From JBAYSY01 sp041675885 (lineage in GTDB: Bacteria; Pseudomonadota; Alphaproteobacteria; Rhodobacterales; Rhodobacteraceae), in NCBI GenBank assembly GCA_041675885.1, contig JBAYSY010000028.1:1-41539 (forward strand): 41,539 bases of DNA. The letters are read 5' to 3'. Both the position numbers and the translations under genes were made by a program. The notes below the pieces were generated by a model. That model saw nothing but the letters and a program-made list of their open reading frames with translations. It did no database searches and had not been told where the DNA came from. This document shows positions 8,599 through 15,914 of the stretch, one piece after another (positions within the stretch are counted from its first letter, which is position 1; each line of letters opens with the position of its first letter).

Positions 8599-9783
8599 AT
8601 GTTCCAGCCGTTTTTCGACACGCTGCGCCGCAACGGGGTGCCGGTATCCTTGCGCGAATATCTGTCCTTCCTCGAAGGGATGCGCGCCGGACTGGTGATC
8701 TATGACGTCGAGGGGTTCTATTACCTCGCCCGCACCGCGATGGTGAAGGACGAACGCCACATCGACCGCTTCGACCGGGCCTTCGCCGAAAGCTTCCGCG
8801 GCCTCGAATCGCTTTCGGTCGAGCAGGTGCTGGAGGCGCTCGACCTGCCGCCCGAATGGCTGGAGAAGCTGGCCGAAAACCACCTGAGCGACGAGGAAAA
8901 GGCCGCGATCGAGGCGCTGGGCGGTTTCGACAAGCTGATGGAGACCCTGCGCAAGCGGCTTGAGGAACAGCAGGGCCGGCATCAGGGCGGCTCGAAATGG
9001 ATCGGCACCGCCGGCACCTCGCCCTTCGGCGCCTACGGCTACAACCCCGAGGGCGTGCGGATCGGACAGAAGGAGGGCCGCCACGGCCGCGCCGTCAAGG
9101 TCTGGGACAAGCGCGAGTTCCGCAATCTCGACGATCAGGTGGAACTGGGCACCCGCAACATCAAGGTGGCGCTGCGTCGGCTGCGGAAATGGGCCCGCGA
9201 CGGGGCACGGGAGGAACTCGACCTCGACGGCACGGTCCGGGCGACCGCCGAACAGGGCTGGCTGGACGTGAAGACAAGGCCCGAGCGGCGCAACGCCGTC
9301 AAGGTGCTGCTGTTTCTCGACGTGGGCGGCAGCATGGACCCGCATGTGAAGGTGGTGGAGGAACTGTTCTCCGCCGCGCGGGCCGAGTTCCGGCAGCTTG
9401 AATATTTCTATTTCCACAACTGTCTTTACGAAGGCGTATGGCGCGACAACCGCCGCCGCTGGCAGGCGCAGACCCCCACCGCCGAGGTGCTGCGCACCTA
9501 CGGGCCGGATTACCGCTGCATCTTCGTCGGCGATGCCAGCATGTCGCCTTATGAGGTCACCCATCCGGGCGGCGCCAATGAGCACTGGAACCCCGAGGCG
9601 GGCGCGGTCTGGCTGGCCCGCGCGCGCGCGCAATGGCCCGCGAACCTCTGGATCAACCCGACCCCGGAACGGTTCTGGGGCCATACCCAGTCGATCCGGC
9701 TGATCCGCGATATTTTCGAGAACCGCATGGTGCCGATGACGCTGGAAGGCATCACCCGGGGCGTGAAGGAACTGACCCGCTGA
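8599..9783 (+). CDS. CoxE-like VWA domain protein (COG3825 type)
   Basis: 394-residue cytoplasmic protein with no signal peptide or membrane segment. The N-terminal part (1-230) is helical and charged; the C-terminal part is a von Willebrand A fold. The metal-ion site motif is DVGGSMD (241-247), a variant of the usual DxSxS in which the first Ser is Gly, as is usual in this CoxE-like group. Related proteins pair with MoxR-type AAA ATPases to insert metals or mature enzymes, but no such ATPase lies in this window. Start chosen at 8599 (MFQPFF) downstream of an AAGGGGG purine run; an upstream in-frame ATG lies inside the repeat. Function unknown beyond family. Confidence 0.85.
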   Translation: MFQPFFDTLRRNGVPVSLREYLSFLEGMRAGLVIYDVEGFYYLARTAMVKDERHIDRFDRAFAESFRGLESLSVEQVLEALDLPPEWLEKLAENHLSDEEKAAIEALGGFDKLMETLRKRLEEQQGRHQGGSKWIGTAGTSPFGAYGYNPEGVRIGQKEGRHGRAVKVWDKREFRNLDDQVELGTRNIKVALRRLRKWARDGAREELDLDGTVRATAEQGWLDVKTRPERRNAVKVLLFLDVGGSMDPHVKVVEELFSAARAEFRQLEYFYFHNCLYEGVWRDNRRRWQAQTPTAEVLRTYGPDYRCIFVGDASMSPYEVTHPGGANEHWNPEAGAVWLARARAQWPANLWINPTPERFWGHTQSIRLIRDIFENRMVPMTLEGITRGVKELTR

Positions 9784-9816
9784 GGGCGGGGCGGAACGCC
9801 GGATACGCGCCCCCGG

Positions 9817-9885
9817 CCCGGACTCAAGGCGCTTCGGCCCCGCCCCCGGGCACGACGGCGGCCGCTGCCCTCTGTTGCGAAACAC
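9817..9885 (+). repeat. GC-rich intergenic repeat family 1, copy C
   Basis: CCCGGACTCAAGGCGCTTCG at the left and GGCACGACGGCGGCCGCTGC then CCTCTGTTGCGAAACAC at the right. This copy links the left-end block of copy B with the right-end block of copies A1 and the one at 12213-12316, so it defines the family. It lies between the convergent VWA and lectin genes, so it is not simply a promoter. Confidence 0.6.
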
Positions 9886-9908
9886 GCTCCGGGCTGAACA
9901 CCGGGGGT

Positions 9909-10256
9909 TCAGACGTCCCAGTGATCCTCGTCCGCCACCGCGCCGATTGCCGTCCAGTCGGCGCGGATCCGCGCCACCCGGCTGTCGGCCCAGGTGCGGA
10001 ACACCAGGTCGAACCCGGCCGCGGTGACCGCCTCGGCGGTCAGGTCGGCGCGGATGTTGGTCGCACGGTCGAGATCCCACATCGAGATCGCCACCATCAC
10101 CGCGGGCGGCTCCAGAAACGGCCGGTCGAAGCGCACCGCATGGCGGCTTTCGCGCGGGCCGGTCCCGGCCCACATCGGCCCGCCATCGGCGAAATCCGAG
10201 AACATCAGCCGGGTGCCCTGGGCAATCCCGATCCGGTGGCTGCCGAGTATCCGCAT
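9909..10256 (-). CDS. H-type lectin domain protein
   Basis: 115 residues forming essentially one H-type lectin domain, the fold of Helix pomatia agglutinin, which binds N-acetylgalactosamine as a trimer. Recognisable pattern: V-R-FDRPFLEPPAVMVAISMWDLD (about 41-63), NIRADLTAEAVTAAGFDLVF (67-86), then a final TWADSRVARIRADW strand. There is no signal peptide, so location is uncertain; bacterial relatives are mostly uncharacterised and sugar binding is not shown. A strong ribosome site (GGAGGGAGGGGG on the minus strand) precedes the ATG at 10256. Monocistronic, convergent with the VWA gene and divergent from prfC. Confidence 0.75.
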   Translation of the reverse strand: MRILGSHRIGIAQGTRLMFSDFADGGPMWAGTGPRESRHAVRFDRPFLEPPAVMVAISMWDLDRATNIRADLTAEAVTAAGFDLVFRTWADSRVARIRADWTAIGAVADEDHWDV

Positions 10257-10363
10257 CCGCCCCCTCCCTCCGTGCCGCGATATCCCGCGAATGCGCCGGA
10301 ATCCGGGTTAAACCGTGGCGCCGGGCGGGGCAAGCGGCTGCGGGCGGGTCCGGGTTTTGCCCC

Positions 10364-10425
10364 CGTCACAACAGAGGCAAGCGGTCAGACGCTTGTCGGC
10401 GGCGCTTGCGCGTCTTGAATCCGGG
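10364..10425 (-). repeat. GC-rich intergenic repeat family 1, inverted diverged copy D
   Basis: On the minus strand it reads CCCGGATTCAAGACGCGCAAG, a GC-rich middle and GACCGCTTGCCTCTGTTGTG. This lines up with copy C end to end with scattered substitutions. It is the only family member in reverse orientation, and lies between the lectin gene and prfC. Confidence 0.45.
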
Positions 10426-10452
10426 CAAGGGGCGCGTCCCCCAGAAGCGCCC

Positions 10453-10481
10453 TTGCCCAGCGCGGGCCGCTGCCCTATAGC
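10453..10481 (+). promoter_or_regulatory. prfC promoter, predicted leaderless start
   Basis: TTGCCC (10453-10458) and TATAGC (10476-10481) are 17 bp apart. Transcription would begin about 7 bases after the -10 box, at the prfC ATG itself (10488). No Shine-Dalgarno sequence lies upstream of that ATG, consistent with a leaderless mRNA. The -10 box sits inside a GGGCCGCTGCCCTATAGCG block resembling the right end of repeat family 1. Confidence 0.6.
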
Positions 10482-10487
10482 GCGGCC

Positions 10488-12104
10488 ATGCCCGACACCG
10501 CGCCCCAGACCGCCAACCGCCCCGACCTGCCGGCCGAGATCGGCCGCCGCCGGACCTTCGCGATCATCTCGCACCCGGACGCGGGCAAGACCACGCTGAC
10601 CGAGAAGTTCCTGCTTTACGGCGGCGCGATCCAGATGGCCGGACAGGTCCGCGCCAAGGGCGAGGCCCGGCGCACCCGGTCGGACTTCATGAAGATGGAG
10701 CAGGACCGGGGAATTTCCGTCTCGGCCTCCGCCATGTCCTTCGACTACCGCGGCTTCCGCTTCAACCTGGTGGACACGCCGGGGCACTCGGACTTTTCCG
10801 AAGACACCTACCGGACCCTGACCGCGGTCGATGCCGCGATCATGGTGATCGACGGCGCCAAGGGGGTGGAAAGCCAGACCCGCAAGCTGTTCGAGGTCTG
10901 CCGCCTGCGCGACCTGCCGATCCTGACCTTCTGCAACAAGATGGACCGCGAATCGCGCGACACGTTCGAGATCATCGACGAGATTCAGGAGAACCTCGCG
11001 ATCGACGTGGCCCCGGCAAGCTGGCCGATCGGTCAGGGCCGAGACTTTCTCGGCGCCTATGACCTGATCCACGACCGGCTGGAGATCATGGACCGCGCCG
11101 ACCGCAACCGGGTGGCCGAGAGCGTGCAGATCGCCGGGCTCGACGATCCGAAACTGGCCGACCACATCCCCGGGGCCCAGCTTGCCAAGCTGCGCGAGGA
11201 GGTCGAGATGGCCCGCGCGCTGCTGCCCGCCTTCGACCGCCGCGCCTTTCTCGAAGGGCATATGACGCCGATCTGGTTCGGCTCGGCGATCAATTCCTTC
11301 GGGGTGCGGGAGCTGATGGACGGGATCGGCGACTACGGCCCGCCGCCCCAGCCCCAGCGCGCCGCCGAGCGCGAGATCGCCCCCGAGGAACCCGCCGTCA
11401 CCGGCTTCGTCTTCAAGGTGCAGGCCAACATGGACCCGAAGCACCGCGACCGGGTGGCCTTCGTCCGGCTCGCCTCCGGGCATTTCTCGCGCGGGATGAA
11501 ACTGCTGCATGTTCGCTCGAAGAAACCCATGGCGGTCTCCAACCCCGTCCTGTTCCTCGCCGCCGACCGCGAACTGGCGGAAGAGGGCTGGGCGGGCGAC
11601 ATCATCGGCATCCCGAACCACGGCCAGCTCCGCATCGGCGACACGCTGACCGAGGGCGAATCCCTGCGCTTCACCGGCATTCCGAGCTTCGCGCCCGAGT
11701 TGTTGCAGACCGTGCGGGCGGGCGACCCGATGAAGGCCAAGCATCTGGAAAAGGCGCTGATGCAATTCGCCGAGGAAGGCGCGGCCAAGGTGTTCAAACC
11801 CGCCATCGGTTCGGGCTTCATCGTCGGCGTGGTCGGCCCCTTGCAGTTCGAGGTTCTGGCCAGCCGGATCGAACTGGAATACGGGCTTCCGGTCCGGTTC
11901 GAGGGCTCTCAGTTCACCTCGGCCCGCTGGGTGAACGGCCCGAAGGACACGATGGAACGGCTGGTGAACGCCAACAAGCAGCACATCGCCCATGACCACG
12001 ACGGCGACGTGGTGTTCCTGACCCGCCTGCAATGGGACATCGACCGCGTGGTGCGGGACTACCCGGAACTGAAGCTGACGGCGACGAAGGAGATGATGGT
12101 TTAG
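10488..12104 (+). CDS. prfC: Peptide chain release factor 3
   Basis: Translational GTPase RF3, which recycles RF1/RF2 from the ribosome after termination. 538 residues, normal RF3 length. GTPase motifs: P-loop HPDAGKTT (29-36), the switch I region in RGISVSASAMSF, DTPGHSDFSEDTY (G3), and CNKMDRESRD (G4). Domain II begins near residue 300 (TGFVFKVQANMDPKHRDRVAF) and the RF3-specific C-terminal domain follows (VGPLQFEVLASRIELEYGLPV). RF3 is distinguished from EF-G by the short C-terminus. Monocistronic, with repeat copies on both sides and a probable leaderless start. Confidence 0.97.
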   Translation: MPDTAPQTANRPDLPAEIGRRRTFAIISHPDAGKTTLTEKFLLYGGAIQMAGQVRAKGEARRTRSDFMKMEQDRGISVSASAMSFDYRGFRFNLVDTPGHSDFSEDTYRTLTAVDAAIMVIDGAKGVESQTRKLFEVCRLRDLPILTFCNKMDRESRDTFEIIDEIQENLAIDVAPASWPIGQGRDFLGAYDLIHDRLEIMDRADRNRVAESVQIAGLDDPKLADHIPGAQLAKLREEVEMARALLPAFDRRAFLEGHMTPIWFGSAINSFGVRELMDGIGDYGPPPQPQRAAEREIAPEEPAVTGFVFKVQANMDPKHRDRVAFVRLASGHFSRGMKLLHVRSKKPMAVSNPVLFLAADRELAEEGWAGDIIGIPNHGQLRIGDTLTEGESLRFTGIPSFAPELLQTVRAGDPMKAKHLEKALMQFAEEGAAKVFKPAIGSGFIVGVVGPLQFEVLASRIELEYGLPVRFEGSQFTSARWVNGPKDTMERLVNANKQHIAHDHDGDVVFLTRLQWDIDRVVRDYPELKLTATKEMMV

Positions 12105-12212
12105 CGCCCTTCGTGTTTCGACCCATCAAGACACGGCTCCAGGCTGTTGTTTTTACGCACTTTAAGGCATCATTCGCCTTTCGCCCCGGCAGGGCCGTCC
12201 GGTGCGCCGCCG

Positions 12213-12316
12213 TGCCCGGACTCACAAGGCGCGTCACGCCCCGCCAGGCAGTGGTCGGGTGCCCCGTCACGCCAGAGGCGCGCGCCTGGCACGACGGCGG
12301 CTGCTGCCCTCTGCCC
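12213..12316 (+). repeat. GC-rich intergenic repeat family 1, longest copy E
   Basis: About 104 bp. It contains TGCCCGGACTCACAAGGCGC at the left end, GTCACGCCAGAGGCG in the middle and GGCACGACGGCGGCTGCTGC, CCTCTGCC at the right. It carries every block seen in the shorter copies and is likely closest to full length. It lies between the convergent prfC and DUF2147 genes. Confidence 0.6.
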
Positions 12317-12318
12317 CG

Positions 12319-12717
12319 CTACTGCTGCCGCTGCCAGCGGGTTGCGCGGCAGATGCCCAGCACGCAGCCCGAAACATCAAGCACATCGCCCTGAAGCTGC
12401 ATCCGCGCGTTGTAGGTGCGGTTGCGGTCGGGGGCCCAGACCTTGCCGTCGCGATACTGGCCGCCGCCGCGCGGCACCATGTCCCAGACGATGGCGCGGC
12501 CGATATTGTCGGAGCTGACCTGTTGTCCCGCACCGTCGAAGGCCCGGATCAGCGTGCCGCAGATCCTGTCGCCGCAAGGCGCGATGCGGACATGGCCGGA
12601 ATTGCCGTTGTCGTCGGGGCTGGTGCGCCAGATGCCCAGTGCCGGATCGGCCGCCGCCGGGGCGGCGAAGGCAAGGCCCAGAACGACAAGCGCGGACAGG
12701 ATGGATCGGATCGTCAT
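12319..12717 (-). CDS. DUF2147 domain periplasmic protein
   Basis: 132 residues with a signal peptide (MTIRSILSALVVLGLAFAAP, cleavage after about residue 23). The mature part is one DUF2147 domain: GIWRTSPDDNGNSGHVRIAP near residue 28, the paired cysteines in CGDRICGTLI, GxVWAPDRNRTYNARMQL and a final CVLGICRATRWQR. The four cysteines suggest two disulfides in the periplasm. Family members are exported proteins of about 130-150 residues with no assigned biochemical role. Single gene, convergent with prfC. Confidence 0.82.
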   Translation of the reverse strand: MTIRSILSALVVLGLAFAAPAAADPALGIWRTSPDDNGNSGHVRIAPCGDRICGTLIRAFDGAGQQVSSDNIGRAIVWDMVPRGGGQYRDGKVWAPDRNRTYNARMQLQGDVLDVSGCVLGICRATRWQRQQ

Positions 12718-12745
12718 GGCGGGCCTCCCTTCCCGTTGTGACTGC

Positions 12746-12767
12746 GGTCTTGCGAAGGTCTTGCGAA
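12746..12767. repeat. Perfect 11-bp tandem repeat upstream of the DUF2147 gene
   Basis: GGTCTTGCGAA is repeated twice without spacer. The 11-bp period would put both units on nearly the same face of the helix, as in regulator sites. It lies 29 bp outside the DUF2147 start and 212 bp from the divergent binding-protein gene at 12980. Confidence 0.4.
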
Positions 12768-12979
12768 ACGCGCATGGCTCCGCGCCGCATGACGATCCTG
12801 CGACCCGATGGCCGGTTCACGCAAGAAGAACGTGGCGGAAACCATCCGGCGGGGCGGCGAAAGGCAGGGGCGAGCGGAACGGGTGCGGCATGACAGGCTG
12901 ACGCACCGGAATACCTTTCCTTTTCGACGGCATCCCTCTAGTGTTTCCGGCGGGTTACGATCCAGCATGGGAGTAAAAA

Positions 12980-14164
12980 ATGAAGAAACTGCTACTGGCC
13001 ACCACCGCCAGCCTTGCACTGGCGGGGGCCGCGGCGGCCGACGACATCAAGATCGGCATCATCCTGGGCTTTACCGGCCCGCTCGAATCGATCACCCCGA
13101 CCATGGCGGACGGGGCCGAGCTTGCGGTGAAGGAGGTGAACGACGCCGGGACGCTGCTCGACGGTGCCACGGTCGGCACGGTGCGCGGCGATTCGACCTG
13201 CATCGATTCCTCGGCCGCGACCGCGACCGCCGAACGCATCGTCACCGCCGAAGGGGTGAACGCGATCATGGGCGCCGACTGTTCGGGCGTCACCATGGCG
13301 ATCCTGCAAAACGTGGCCCGCGCCAACGGCGTGGTGATGATTTCGCCCTCGGCCACCTCGCCGGGCTTCACCACCGCCGAAAGCGACGGGCTGTTCTTCC
13401 GCACCGCGCCTTCGGACGCGCGGCAGGGCACCGTGATGGCCGAGGTGATCCGCGACCGCGGCATCGACAGGGTCGCCGTCACCTACACCAACAACGACTA
13501 CGGCAAGGGGCTGGCCGACAGCTTTGCCGAAGCCTTCACCGCCACGGGCGGCACGGTGACGATCAACGCCGCGCATGAGGACGGCAAGGCCGACTATTCG
13601 GCCGAGGTCGGCGCGCTCGCATCGGCGGGCGGCGCGGCGCTGGTGGTCGCGGGCTATACCGACCAGGGCGGCCGCGGCATCATCCAGGCGTCGCTCGACA
13701 CCGGGGCCTTCGACGTGTTCGTGCTGCCCGACGGCATGGTGAGCCAGCAGCTTGCCGAAACCTTCGGGTCGGACCTCAACCAGTCCTTCGGCCAGTATCC
13801 GGGCACCGACAGCCCCGGCGCCGAAATCTATCAGCGGATGGCGACCGAAGCGGGTTTCGACGGCACCTCGGCCTTCGCGGCCGAAAGCTATGACGCGGCG
13901 GCGCTGATCCTGCTGGCGATGCAGTCGGCCGGTTCCTCGGCCCCGGCCGATTTCAAGGATCACGTGATGGCGGTCGCCAACGCCCCGGGCGAGCCGATCT
14001 ATCCCGGCGAACTGGCCAAGGGGATCGAGATCCTGAAAGCCGGCGGCGAAATCGACTATGTCGGCGCGACCGCGGTGGAGCTGATCCCGCCCGGGGAAAG
14101 CGCCGGGAACTACCGCGAAGTGGACTTCAAGGACGGTGAAATCGTCACCGTCGGCTTCCGTTGA
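12980..14164 (+). CDS. Periplasmic binding protein of a LIV/HAAT-type ABC transporter
   Basis: Solute receptor for the five-gene importer that follows. 394 residues with a signal peptide (MKKLLLATTASLALAGAAAA, cleaved around residue 20) and a type I periplasmic-binding fold: IKIGIILGFTGPLESI at the mature N-terminus, GADCSGVTMAILQNVARANGV and ISPSATSPGF in lobe one, then the YGKGLADSFAEAF hinge region. The LivK/LivJ-like family takes branched-chain or other amino acids, amides or small polar solutes; the ligand cannot be decided here. A GGGAGT ribosome site precedes the ATG. A strong stem-loop follows the stop, so this gene is probably expressed above the membrane and ATPase genes. Confidence 0.88.
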   Translation: MKKLLLATTASLALAGAAAADDIKIGIILGFTGPLESITPTMADGAELAVKEVNDAGTLLDGATVGTVRGDSTCIDSSAATATAERIVTAEGVNAIMGADCSGVTMAILQNVARANGVVMISPSATSPGFTTAESDGLFFRTAPSDARQGTVMAEVIRDRGIDRVAVTYTNNDYGKGLADSFAEAFTATGGTVTINAAHEDGKADYSAEVGALASAGGAALVVAGYTDQGGRGIIQASLDTGAFDVFVLPDGMVSQQLAETFGSDLNQSFGQYPGTDSPGAEIYQRMATEAGFDGTSAFAAESYDAAALILLAMQSAGSSAPADFKDHVMAVANAPGEPIYPGELAKGIEILKAGGEIDYVGATAVELIPPGESAGNYREVDFKDGEIVTVGFR

Positions 14165-14191
14165 TGGTGCAAACGGTATAGGCGGACACCT

Positions 14192-14218
14192 CGGCCCGGG
14201 AACTGTTCTCCCGGGCCG
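14192..14218 (+). terminator. Stem-loop attenuator after the binding-protein gene
   Basis: CGGCCCGGGA (14192-14201) pairs perfectly with TCCCGGGCCG (14209-14218) around a 7-base loop. Only a weak T-rich stretch follows (TTCGCTT), so partial termination with read-through into livG is likely. Confidence 0.7.
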
Positions 14219-14288
14219 TTCGCTTACAACGACGAGCGGCGGGCGGGTGCGGATGCGCCTGAACCACGCCGCCCCAGGGGAGACATGC

Positions 14289-15071
14289 ATGATCGTCGTC
14301 GAGGATCTGCACAAGTATTTCGGCGGCTTCCGGGCCGTCGATGGCGCCTCGCTGGAGATCCGCGAAGGCTCCATCACCGGGCTGATCGGCCCGAACGGCG
14401 CGGGCAAGACCACATTGTTCAACGTGATCGCCGGACGGCTGCCGCCCACCTCGGGCCGCGTGCTGATGGCGGGCGAGGATATCACCGGCCTGCCGCCGCA
14501 CGAGCTGTTCCACAAGGGGCTGCTGCGCACCTTTCAGATCGCCCATGAATTCGGCTCGATGACGGTGCGGGAAAACCTGATGATGGTGCCCGGGCATCAG
14601 TCGGGCGAATCGCTGTGGAGCGCATGGTTCCGGCGCGGGCGTGTCGCCGAAGAAGAGCGCGCCTTGCGCGAAAAGGCCGACGAGGTGCTTGAATTCCTGA
14701 CCATCGCGCATCTGGCCGAGGAGAAGGCGGCGAATATCTCGGGCGGGCAGAAGAAGCTCCTGGAACTGGGCCGCACCATGATGGTCGATGCGCGGGTCGT
14801 GTTTCTGGACGAGGTGGGCGCGGGGGTGAACCGGACGCTGCTGAACACCATCGGCGACGCCATCGTGCGGCTGAACCAGGAGCGCGGCTATACCTTCTGC
14901 GTGATCGAGCATGACATGGATTTCATCGCCCGGCTGTGTGATCCGGTGATCTGCATGGCCGAGGGCAAGGTGCTGGCGCAGGGCACCGTCGATGAGATCA
15001 GGAACGACGAGCGGGTGATCGAGGCCTATCTGGGCACCGGGCTCAAGAACAAGGTGGTGGGGCATGGCTGA
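14289..15071 (+). CDS. LIV/HAAT-type ABC transporter ATP-binding protein (LivG-like)
   Basis: First of two ATPases of the importer. 260 residues from the ATG at 14289, chosen because GGGGAG lies just upstream; another in-frame ATG at 14253 lacks a ribosome site. Walker A GPNGAGKT (34-41), signature NISGGQKK (148-155), and H-loop in VIEHDMDFI. The Walker B segment reads VFLDEVGAGVN (170-180), with Val where most ABC ATPases have Pro (DEP), but the catalytic Glu is kept. LivG proteins carry the C-terminal extension seen here (GLKNKVVG). Separated from livF by 128 bp of repeats. Confidence 0.9.
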   Translation: MIVVEDLHKYFGGFRAVDGASLEIREGSITGLIGPNGAGKTTLFNVIAGRLPPTSGRVLMAGEDITGLPPHELFHKGLLRTFQIAHEFGSMTVRENLMMVPGHQSGESLWSAWFRRGRVAEEERALREKADEVLEFLTIAHLAEEKAANISGGQKKLLELGRTMMVDARVVFLDEVGAGVNRTLLNTIGDAIVRLNQERGYTFCVIEHDMDFIARLCDPVICMAEGKVLAQGTVDEIRNDERVIEAYLGTGLKNKVVGHG

Positions 15072-15114
15072 CGGGCGCGCAACTCCCGGCGTGGCGCCGG
15101 CCCCCCGGCGCCGG

Positions 15115-15186
15115 CTGGTTCTCGAACCAGTGGCGCACCAACCGGCGCCCCCCCGGAGTATTTCCGGCAAGATGAAAAGCAGGAAG
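15115..15186 (+). repeat. Palindrome plus repeat family 2 motif between livG and livF
   Basis: CTGGTTC, TC, GAACCAG (15115-15130) is a perfect 7-bp inverted repeat. It is followed at 15148-15186 by CCCCCGGAGTATTTCCGGCA and AGATGAAAAGCAGGAAG, which recurs almost exactly at 30762-30800 and in diverged form at 18316-18353. The livF ribosome site (AAGGGGAA) comes directly after. Confidence 0.6.
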
Positions 15187-15199
15187 AAGGGGAACGCGC

Positions 15200-15910
15200 A
15201 TGGCTGAGCCCTTTCTGATCGGCGACGGCATGACCGGCGGTTATGGCGCGGTCGATATCCTGCACGACTGCACGATAGCGGTGGAGAAGGGCGAGATCGC
15301 GGTGATCGTCGGCCCCAACGGGGCGGGCAAATCCACCGCGATGAAGGCCGTGTTCGGGATGCTGCCCCTGCGCAGCGGCGCGGTGCGGCTGAATGGCGAG
15401 GACATCACCCGGCTTTCCCCGCAGGACCGGGTGGCCAGGGGGATGGCCTTCGTCCCCCAGACCAACAACATCTTCACCTCGATGACGGTCGAGGAAAACC
15501 TGGAGATGGGTGCCTTCCTGCGCCGCGACGACATTTCCGGCACCATGGAACAGGTCTATGAGCTGTTCCCGATCCTGCGCGACAAGCGGCGGCAGGCGGC
15601 GGGCGAGCTATCGGGCGGCCAGCGCCAGCAGGTCGCGGTCGGGCGCGCGCTGATGACCCGGCCCACGGTGCTGATGCTCGACGAGCCGACCGCCGGGGTC
15701 TCGCCCATCGTGATGGACGAATTGTTCGACCGGATCATCGAGGTGGCGCGCACCGGCATCTCGATCCTGATGGTCGAGCAGAACGCGCGCCAGGCACTGG
15801 AGATCGCCCACAAGGGCTATGTCCTGGTGCAGGGCGCCAACCGTTTCACCGACACCGGGCAGGCGCTTCTGGCAGACCCGGAAGTCCGGCGATCCTTCCT
15901 GGGGGGCTGA
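15200..15910 (+). CDS. LIV/HAAT-type ABC transporter ATP-binding protein (LivF-like)
   Basis: Second ATPase of the importer. 236 residues, standard LivF length. Walker A GPNGAGKST (38-46), Q-loop FVPQTNN (84-90), signature LSGGQ (137-141), Walker B LMLDEPTAG (158-166) and H-loop in LMVEQNARQAL. It forms a heterodimer with the LivG-like protein under the two permeases. Only 4 bp separate it from livH. The sequence shows nothing unusual. Confidence 0.93.
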   Translation: MAEPFLIGDGMTGGYGAVDILHDCTIAVEKGEIAVIVGPNGAGKSTAMKAVFGMLPLRSGAVRLNGEDITRLSPQDRVARGMAFVPQTNNIFTSMTVEENLEMGAFLRRDDISGTMEQVYELFPILRDKRRQAAGELSGGQRQQVAVGRALMTRPTVLMLDEPTAGVSPIVMDELFDRIIEVARTGISILMVEQNARQALEIAHKGYVLVQGANRFTDTGQALLADPEVRRSFLGG

Positions 15911-15914
15911 GGCC

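Noticed and set aside
8305..9783. VWA gene and small membrane protein as a defence system
   Set aside because: No MoxR ATPase, nuclease or TIR-like domain nearby; the VWA group is broadly conserved in Rhodobacteraceae and looks like housekeeping or metal-insertion function.
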